From NCBI RefSeq assembly GCF_019226825.1, contig NZ_CP076643.1:1922001-1986000 (forward strand): DNA of 64,000 bases, written 5' to 3'. How positions within the stretch are numbered: the first letter of the stretch is position 1; every line of letters begins with the position of its first letter. A model generated the notes under the pieces. The model was not told the DNA's origin and did not search any database. It saw only the letters and a program-made list of their open reading frames with translations. Position numbers and translations under genes: made by a program. The stretch comes from Vibrio ostreae. GTDB taxonomy: Bacteria; Pseudomonadota; Gammaproteobacteria; Enterobacterales; Vibrionaceae. Below are positions 57,741-64,000 of this stretch, piece after piece.

Positions 57741-59393
57741 TTAATCTTGTCCTAAAGTTCGGTATTTCTCGCGTAAGTTATTACGAATGCTGATCGCCGT
57801 GAGGTTGAGCGCCACAATCACTGTCACCAGCAAAAATGAGGTCGCGTACACCAGCGGGCGCGCCGCTTCAATATTCGAAGTCTGAAAGCCGATGTCGTAA
57901 ATATGAAAACCGAGGTGCATAAACTTACGTTCCAGATGAACAAACGGGAATTCCCCGTCCACTGGCAGACTTGACGCCAGCTTGACCGCCCCGACCAGCA
58001 TCAGCGGTGCCACTTCACCCGCCGCACGCGCAATCGCCAGGATCAGTCCTGTAATCATAGCAGGGCTGGCCATCGGCAGAACAATGCGCCAGATGGTTTC
58101 AAACTGAGTCGCGCCTAACGCCAGAGAGCCGTGGCGTACCGAGAGCGGAATCCGGGTCAGGCCTTCTTCGGTCGCCACAATCACCACCGGCAGCGTCAGC
58201 ACGGCCAGAGTCAGGGCTGACCACAACAGGCCAGGCGTCCCGAACGTCGGCGCAGGCAGACGCTCGGCATAAAACAGCTGGTCGATCGAGGCACCTATGG
58301 TGTAAACAAAAAAGCCGAGGCCAAACACACCGTACACAATGGACGGAACCCCGGCGAGGTTAATCACCGCAACCCGGATCAGGCGGGTAAAGGTATTGTC
58401 TTTGGCGTATTCGTGCAGGTAAACCGCGGCCACCACACCGAGCGGCATCACGATGACCGACATGATCAGCACCAGAAAAACCGTGCCGAAAATGGCGGGG
58501 AAAACGCCGCCTTCCGAGTTGGACTCACGCGGATCATCGGACAGAAATACCCACACCTGCTTGCCCCACTGCGCAATTTTTTCCCCCAGCGTCATGTCAT
58601 TCGGAAACCAGTAATCGAGAATCTGACTGAGCGGAATCCGCACCTTGAGGCCATGCATATCTTCCATCAGCAGCGCCTGATGACTGAGCTGGGAGCGCAG
58701 AAAATCAAGGTGCTGCTCCGCCTCAACCAACTTGGCATCCAGCGCTTGCTTGCGCTCACGATAACGAGCCAGATAGTCGTCAGTTAGCTTGCCGTTCAGT
58801 TCATGACGGCGCCGCTCAAGACGCAGGTTTTCGACCTGATTACCAATCTGGCGAATCTGTTGATTAATCACGCCATCCATCTCGGCGCGCTGTTCCTCGG
58901 CCTGCTCCAGCCCCTGGCTGAGCAAGGTCTCGATGTGCGGGCTGATGTTGCCATTAACCTGTTCAAAACCAAGCGGCTTGCCGTAAAACTGGCCGTCACG
59001 GGCCCGCTCTATCACCATCCAGCCGGCGGGTTTGGTCGGCTCACTCAGCTTGAGCGCCAACATAGAGACAAAATCGCTGCCATACAGTTCACGGTTAGCA
59101 ATTTTGATATTGAGCCGTGTCGCGCTGCCCGCTTCGATCACCTCGTCCGGTAGCTCGATATCCATATCCTTCAAATGGCTGACCGGCACCGATTCCGATG
59201 CATACAACTGCCCCACCAAATACTGACCATCTTGCGATTGCCACTGGTAAAGTGGCGCCGGCCAGAAATAGGTCAGCCCTTTCCAGCCGATCAGCAGCAG
59301 CAACCCCAGTACCGAAATCAGACTCAGGCTGACTGCACCACCGGTTAACCAAATCCATGGCGCGCCGGATTTCATCCAGTGCGAAATTTTCAT
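57741..59393 (-). CDS. pstA: Phosphate ABC transporter permease PstA, enlarged form
   Basis: A Pst permease subunit of 550 residues, almost twice the E. coli size. After the first helix (WIWLTGGAVSLSLISVLGLLLL) comes a periplasmic segment of about 250 residues that includes a coiled coil (RLERRRHELNGKLTDDYLAR onward). The typical permease core with the EAA-type loop (ALGATQFETIWRIVLPMA) follows. The ATG at 59393 begins MKISHWMKSG; a TTG two codons earlier is less likely. pstC lies 70 bases upstream past a 20-base tandem repeat. Similar long PstA forms occur in Pseudomonas and Vibrio. Confidence 0.93.
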   Translation of the reverse strand: MKISHWMKSGAPWIWLTGGAVSLSLISVLGLLLLIGWKGLTYFWPAPLYQWQSQDGQYLVGQLYASESVPVSHLKDMDIELPDEVIEAGSATRLNIKIANRELYGSDFVSMLALKLSEPTKPAGWMVIERARDGQFYGKPLGFEQVNGNISPHIETLLSQGLEQAEEQRAEMDGVINQQIRQIGNQVENLRLERRRHELNGKLTDDYLARYRERKQALDAKLVEAEQHLDFLRSQLSHQALLMEDMHGLKVRIPLSQILDYWFPNDMTLGEKIAQWGKQVWVFLSDDPRESNSEGGVFPAIFGTVFLVLIMSVIVMPLGVVAAVYLHEYAKDNTFTRLIRVAVINLAGVPSIVYGVFGLGFFVYTIGASIDQLFYAERLPAPTFGTPGLLWSALTLAVLTLPVVIVATEEGLTRIPLSVRHGSLALGATQFETIWRIVLPMASPAMITGLILAIARAAGEVAPLMLVGAVKLASSLPVDGEFPFVHLERKFMHLGFHIYDIGFQTSNIEAARPLVYATSFLLVTVIVALNLTAISIRNNLREKYRTLGQD

Positions 59394-59400
59394 CTGCAAT

Positions 59401-59463
59401 CCATTAGTTTCCTTGGTAACCTATTAATTTCATTGGTAACTCATTAATTTCATTGGTAACCCA
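59401..59463. repeat. 20-bp tandem repeat between pstC and pstA
   Basis: Three exact-period copies of a 20-base unit (CTATTAATTTCATTGGTAAC with variants) occupy 59401-59460 and a few bases of a fourth follow up to the pstC stop. On the transcribed strand each unit carries GGTTACC and ATGAAATTAAT, so the array spaces the pstC stop from the pstA start. Confidence 0.85.
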
Positions 59464-61665
59464 TTACAACGAACGATACTTAGCGCGCAGTCGCTGACGT
59501 ACCCATTCCGCCAGCGAGTTAACCGCAAAAGTAAACATAAACAGCAGTAACGCCGCCAGGAACAAAATACGGAAATGCGAGCTGCCCACTTCTGATTCCG
59601 GCAATTCAACCGCAATCGTGGCCGACAAGGTGCGCATGCCTTCGAGAATATTCCAGTCCAGGATTGGCGTATTACCGGTCGCCATCAGCACGATCATGGT
59701 TTCTCCCACTGCGCGTCCCAGCCCCATCATCATCGCCGAGAAAATACCCGGACTGGCAGTGAGCAGCACAACATGAATCAGGGTCTGCCACGGTGTCGCA
59801 CCCAACGCCAGCGAACCATCGGAGAGGTGCTTCGGTACGGAGAAAATCGCATCTTCCGCGATGGTGAAAATGGTCGGGATCACGGCAAAGCCCATGGCAA
59901 AACCGACCACCAGCGCATTACGCTGGTCAAAATCGATACCGTGCTGGGCCAGAAAAACCTGAACGTCGCCGCCAAACAGCCAGCGCTCAATGTCTGTGCT
60001 GTACGACAAAATCACCACGCTCACCACCAGCAGCACCGGGATCAGGATCAACGCATGCCAGCCACCAGCTATTCTGCGCAGCCAGGTTTTCGGCAACGAT
60101 GACCAGACCAGGCCTATCAGCACCGCCGACAAAGGTAAAAACAGCACCAGCGCGGCAATCGCACTGAGGTTATTCTCCACAATCGGCGCAAACCACAACC
60201 CGGCGAGAAAACCGATGATCACCGTCGGCAGCGCTTCCATCAGTTCAATACTCGGCTTGACCACCCGGCGCATTTTCGGGGCCATAAAATAAGCGGTATA
60301 GATGGCGCCCAGCACCGCTATCGGCACCGCGAACAGCATGGCATACAAGGCCGCTTTAAAGGTCCCGAACGCAATCGGCACCAGGCTGAATTTGGCCTCG
60401 AAATCATCACTGGCTGATGTCGACTGCCACACATACTGCGGCTCAGGGTAGCTTTCGTACCACACTTTCTGCCACAGAGACGAGAATGACACTTCCGGAT
60501 AGCCGTTATCCACCTCAGCCACGCTGATGGTGCCACGATCATACGTCGCCAGATAGCGTTCATTGGATGACATCGCCGCCAGCTTCGGCACCTGCTGATA
60601 GGCGCGGGCGAACACCACCAGTTTGTCGCTGGTGGTGTAGTGACTCTGCACCGTACCGTTCTGATAAAAACTGTAAAAGCCCTTACTGTAAGTATCCGGC
60701 AGAATAAAACGCAGCTGCTCGGCCAGTTTAAAATCCCGGATCTGGGTCAGGCGGCGTTCACCATCGCGTAACACGTCAAACCATTGAGTGACCAGTCCGT
60801 CCTGATGGGAAACCAGCAGTGAGTAGGAACCGGACAACAGATAGATGGCACTGACAGCATGGTCGGCTTGACCCTGGCTGAGATCAATCACCTCACGCAC
60901 GCGGTAATTCAGGCCGTCGCGCACTGCCACCGCCAGCTCAGAACCGGTGCGCAAATATAAAGTGCGTCCGTCCGGAGTCAGCTTGATCTCATCAAGCTGG
61001 TCAAACGGGGCCGCAAAAGTAAAGTCATGACGAATGGCCGGATTGCCCCGCTCAGCCCAATGCACAGAAACCTGATTATCCGACTGGTAAGTGGCTAAAA
61101 AGACCGTGCTGTCGCTGACCGCAAGCGCCAGTTGCTGAATATGAATTGACTCCGGCAACAGTGGCCAGTCCGTACCGAGCGACAGCGCTTCCAACTTAGG
61201 AATAAACAGACGCCCCTGCGCGCTGACGGTATTGGTAAAATGGGGACGGGCGATATAGACCCGGTTAGCCGCGTCCGTCACGGCGAACCAGCGCGTATCG
61301 GCCATACCAGCCGCAAACTGCACCGGTTCCAACGGCAATGATCCGCGCCACAATGGCTGGCTGCGCTCATGATTGAGCGACCAGAATTCGGCCTTGCCCT
61401 GCGCGCTGAGGACAAACGCGTGCTCACCGTAATCATCCACCGCCAGCATCTTAGGCGCCGGCGTGTTAATCGGCTGACTGGCATAGCCGGTTTCCAGTTT
61501 CGCATCAGAAAACAGCGGCAGGACCACCAGAACCAGATAGATAAAGATCAGAATCAGGGCGCCAAGCACACTGACACCACCACCAGTCACTGCAAGACGG
61601 ACAAGACGATCCTTAATAATTCGTTTTTGATCCCGCTCTTTCAATGAAAACTCGGCCTGTGCCAT
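59464..61665 (-). CDS. pstC: Phosphate ABC transporter permease PstC, enlarged form
   Basis: A Pst permease of 733 residues with the normal membrane core at its C-terminus (about residues 430-733, with ALGATPWQTLIHVVLLTASPG). The N-terminus has one helix (LAVTGGGVSVLGALILIFIYLV) followed by a periplasmic domain of about 370 residues with beta-propeller-like strands. The start at 61665 (MAQAEFSLKERDQ) has GAGGG seven bases before; the longest frame begins 15 codons earlier. It leads pstC-pstA-pstB-phoU with no pstS. A Pho box lies upstream. Confidence 0.92.
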   Translation of the reverse strand: MAQAEFSLKERDQKRIIKDRLVRLAVTGGGVSVLGALILIFIYLVLVVLPLFSDAKLETGYASQPINTPAPKMLAVDDYGEHAFVLSAQGKAEFWSLNHERSQPLWRGSLPLEPVQFAAGMADTRWFAVTDAANRVYIARPHFTNTVSAQGRLFIPKLEALSLGTDWPLLPESIHIQQLALAVSDSTVFLATYQSDNQVSVHWAERGNPAIRHDFTFAAPFDQLDEIKLTPDGRTLYLRTGSELAVAVRDGLNYRVREVIDLSQGQADHAVSAIYLLSGSYSLLVSHQDGLVTQWFDVLRDGERRLTQIRDFKLAEQLRFILPDTYSKGFYSFYQNGTVQSHYTTSDKLVVFARAYQQVPKLAAMSSNERYLATYDRGTISVAEVDNGYPEVSFSSLWQKVWYESYPEPQYVWQSTSASDDFEAKFSLVPIAFGTFKAALYAMLFAVPIAVLGAIYTAYFMAPKMRRVVKPSIELMEALPTVIIGFLAGLWFAPIVENNLSAIAALVLFLPLSAVLIGLVWSSLPKTWLRRIAGGWHALILIPVLLVVSVVILSYSTDIERWLFGGDVQVFLAQHGIDFDQRNALVVGFAMGFAVIPTIFTIAEDAIFSVPKHLSDGSLALGATPWQTLIHVVLLTASPGIFSAMMMGLGRAVGETMIVLMATGNTPILDWNILEGMRTLSATIAVELPESEVGSSHFRILFLAALLLFMFTFAVNSLAEWVRQRLRAKYRSL

Positions 61666-61887
61666 CAATCCCTCTACCTCTGCCGCTCCGCTACACGAAA
61701 ATGTCATCAAAATGCGATTGCACGCCCGAATACGAGCAGGCCTTAACCTGTCTGAAGGGGAACGCCTGAAGAGTGTGACTCTCAGCGGTGAAATCCGGCC
61801 TGGGTGACAGAGTGCCTGTAAACCTTATGGCGACCGGTTTGCGCAGTGCATTTATTGAAGATACTCAAGTACAAGATTATAGGTCTG

Positions 61888-61909
61888 TTAAGTGACAATT
61901 ATATTACAG
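61888..61909 (-). promoter_or_regulatory. Candidate Pho box for pstC
   Basis: On the minus strand CTGTAATATAATTGTCACTT holds two direct TGTMAYA-type heptamers separated by four A/T bases, close to the PhoB pattern. It lies about 225 bases before the pstC start. Confidence 0.65.
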
Positions 61910-61957
61910 ATCACATTAAACAACTGAAAATAAAACAACTATAGAGAGTACGCACTT

Positions 61958-61979
61958 TTGCAATAAAAGTGTCATATTT
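61958..61979 (+). promoter_or_regulatory. Candidate Pho box for ppk
   Basis: On the plus strand TTGCAATAAAAGTGTCATAT matches two heptamers with an A/T spacer, about 105 bases before ppk. The match is weaker in the first half. Confidence 0.5.
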
Positions 61980-62083
61980 AAAAACTAATTTGCAATGAAT
62001 ACCCCAGGGTTAATAACTAAACAATCATTAAAAAGTCATTTTAATCCGACACAAAATCACCAGAACAAGTCAGTAGGTAAGTC

Positions 62084-64000
62084 ATGAGCGCGGAAAAGTT
62101 GTATATCGATAAAGAATTAAGTTGGCTCTCTTTTAACGAGCGGGTGCTGCAGGAAGCCGCCGATAAGACCGTGCCGCTGGTGGAACGTATCCGTTTTCTG
62201 GGCATTTTCTCCAACAACCTGGATGAATTCTATAAAGTCCGCTTCTCCGATGTAAAACGACGTATTCTGATCAACCGCGAACGCGGCGGCAATGACTCCA
62301 ATAAACACCTGCTCAGTCGCATGCAGAGCAAAGCATTCAAACTCAATCAGGATTTCGACAACCTGTATAATGACATCATTCTTGAGATGGCACGGCGGCG
62401 TATTTTCCTGGTCAATGAAACCCAGCTCGATGAAGCGCAGCAGCGCTGGATCAGCAAGTATTTCCATAAAGAAGTGCTGCCGCACATTACGCCGCTGCTG
62501 ATGAAAGATGACATTGATGTGCTGCAGTTTCTCAAAGATGAATACGCCTATATCGCCACCGACATGAAAAAAGGCGACGAATCCCATTATGCGCTGATCG
62601 AAATTCCGACCGATCACCTGCCGCGTTTTGTCATGGTGCCGGAACAGAAAGGTAAACGTCGCAAGACCATCATTCTGCTCGACAACATCATCCGTTACTG
62701 CCTGGACGATATTTTCCGCGGCTTTTTCGATTACGACTCGCTCAATGGCTACGCCATCAAAATGACCCGCGATGCGGAATACGATCTCAGTCATGAAGTG
62801 GAATACAGCCTGCTGGAGCTGATGTCGGAAGGCCTTAACCAGCGCCTGACCGCGATGCCGGTGCGTTTTGTTTACGAGCGCGATATGCCGGAGCAGATGC
62901 TCAATTTCCTGTGTGAAAAGCTGCAGATTTCCCATTACGACAGCTTGCTGCCGGGCGGGCGCTATCACAACTTTAAAGACTTTATCGGCTTTCCGAACGT
63001 GGGACGCGACTATCTGGAAAACCGTCCGCTGCCGCCAATCAAGTGCGCCGATTTTGAAGGCTACCTGAATGCGTTTGACGCCATCAAAGCGCAGGACATC
63101 CTGCTGCACTACCCGTACCACAGCTTCGAGCACATTACCGAGTTGGTCCGTCAGGCGTCCTTTGACCCGAAAGTGGTCAGCATTAAGATCAATATCTACC
63201 GTGTGGCCAAAGACTCTCGTCTGATGAACTCGCTGATTGATGCGGTCCACAACGGCAAAAATGTCGTGGTGGTAGTCGAACTGCAGGCCCGTTTTGATGA
63301 AGAAGCCAACATTGAATGGTCACGGGTGCTGACAGAAGCCGGCGTGCACGTGGTGTTTGGTACACCGGGGATGAAAATCCACGCCAAACTGCTGCTGATC
63401 ACCCGCCGTGAAGAGAATGAATTTATCCGTTACGCCCATATCGGCACCGGTAACTTCCACGAAAAGACCGCGCGTATCTATACCGACTTTTCTCTGCTGA
63501 CCGCCGACAAAGATCTCACCAACGAAGTGCGTAACGTGTTCGGCTATATTGAAAATCCGTTCCGCCCGGTGAATTTCAATCATCTGATTGTCTCACCGCG
63601 CAATTCACGTAACCAGTTGTACCGTCTGATCGATGAGGAAACCGCGCATGCCCTGGCGGGTAAAAAAGCAGCGATTACCCTGAAAGTCAACAACCTGGTC
63701 GACCCCGGCCTGGTCAATAAACTGTATGCCGCCAGCAGTGCCGGCGTGCAGATAAAGATGATCATTCGCGGCATGTGTTCTCTGGTGCCCGGCTTAGAAG
63801 GCATCAGCGATAACATTCGTATCATCAGTATTGTCGATCGCTTCCTGGAGCACCCGCGGGTCCTGATCACACATAATGAAGGCAATCCCAAGGTTTATAT
63901 CTCTTCTGCTGACTGGATGACACGTAATATTGATCACCGTATCGAAGTGACCGCACCAGTGCGTGACGAGCGGCTGAAACAGCGTATTATAGACATCATC
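62084..64000 (+). CDS. ppk: Polyphosphate kinase 1, 3' end outside window
   Basis: The membrane-associated enzyme that makes long polyphosphate chains from ATP. The start [20 protein letters not shown] is typical and follows AGGTAAGTC. The visible 639 codons cover the N-terminal, head and first catalytic domains, with the active-site histidine region [15 protein letters not shown] and [19 protein letters not shown], and the start of the second phospholipase-D-like domain. The gene continues past the right edge; family members have about 690-700 residues. It diverges from pstC with Pho boxes between, so it should be induced by phosphate starvation. ppx would be expected next, outside the window. 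Confidence 0.96.
   Translation, partial: MSAEKLYIDKELSWLSFNERVLQEAADKTVPLVERIRFLGIFSNNLDEFYKVRFSDVKRRILINRERGGNDSNKHLLSRMQSKAFKLNQDFDNLYNDIILEMARRRIFLVNETQLDEAQQRWISKYFHKEVLPHITPLLMKDDIDVLQFLKDEYAYIATDMKKGDESHYALIEIPTDHLPRFVMVPEQKGKRRKTIILLDNIIRYCLDDIFRGFFDYDSLNGYAIKMTRDAEYDLSHEVEYSLLELMSEGLNQRLTAMPVRFVYERDMPEQMLNFLCEKLQISHYDSLLPGGRYHNFKDFIGFPNVGRDYLENRPLPPIKCADFEGYLNAFDAIKAQDILLHYPYHSFEHITELVRQASFDPKVVSIKINIYRVAKDSRLMNSLIDAVHNGKNVVVVVELQARFDEEANIEWSRVLTEAGVHVVFGTPGMKIHAKLLLITRREENEFIRYAHIGTGNFHEKTARIYTDFSLLTADKDLTNEVRNVFGYIENPFRPVNFNHLIVSPRNSRNQLYRLIDEETAHALAGKKAAITLKVNNLVDPGLVNKLYAASSAGVQIKMIIRGMCSLVPGLEGISDNIRIISIVDRFLEHPRVLITHNEGNPKVYISSADWMTRNIDHRIEVTAPVRDERLKQRIIDII

Noticed and set aside
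62117..63250. A 377-codon open frame antisense to ppk
   Set aside because: It is the mirror of a strongly conserved coding region, has no ribosome site or recognisable domain, and ppk on the other strand is unambiguous.

Overview
The window is a stretch of Vibrio chromosome, most probably the large chromosome. The gene order from guaA through xseA, der, bamB, hisS, ispG, rodZ, rlmN, ndk, pepB, the isc operon, trmJ, suhB, secDF, tgt, queA, aceAB, the oxyR2/prx2 pair, cutC, ppk2, phoU-pstBAC and ppk matches what I recall of the Vibrio cholerae chromosome 1 block around VC0723-VC0768. An OmpK-type porin and the OxyR2-type regulator also point to Vibrio. I cannot fix the species. No rRNA or tRNA gene, CRISPR array, integrase or transposase was recognised.

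Layout. Positions 1-9400 hold lineage-variable transport and catabolism genes: an AGCS amino acid symporter cut by the window edge, a LysR regulator, an M20 amidohydrolase, an MHS-family transporter, a bile acid:sodium symporter family protein, the acetate transporter SatP, a GtrA-like membrane protein and OmpK. Positions about 9400-16800 form an accessory block at the 3' end of guaA. It looks like two tandem modules. Each ends in a copy of the guaA tail with its terminator hairpin and a small membrane-protein frame, and each begins with a copy of a 57-codon charged ORF (intact in the first, broken in the second). Module A carries an iron-type periplasmic binding protein overlapping a pseudoazurin-like cupredoxin behind a good Fur-box match. 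Module B carries an SDR oxidoreductase divergent from a TetR regulator, and a MocR regulator divergent from a GNAT acetyltransferase. Neither module has a recognisable recombinase.

Positions 16785-47710 are core housekeeping. They include guaBA, xseA (frameshifted in a run of six G), a YfgJ-like zinc ribbon protein, an AlaX-type editing protein, der-bamB-yfgM-hisS-ispG-rodZ-rlmN, ndk, pepB, the complete isc iron-sulfur operon (iscRSUA-hscBA-fdx-iscX) behind an IscR type 1 site, trmJ divergent from suhB, and yajC-secDF with tgt and queA. Positions 48000-54276 hold a CBS-domain protein with a possible overlapping leader ORF, the glyoxylate shunt genes aceBA, and the divergent oxyR2/prx2 peroxide pair.

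Positions 54522-64000 hold cutC and a phosphate block: ppk2, phoU, pstB, pstA and pstC on one strand and ppk on the other, with two candidate Pho boxes in the divergent pstC-ppk region. PstA and PstC carry large extra periplasmic segments, and no pstS lies in the window. ppk runs off the right edge.
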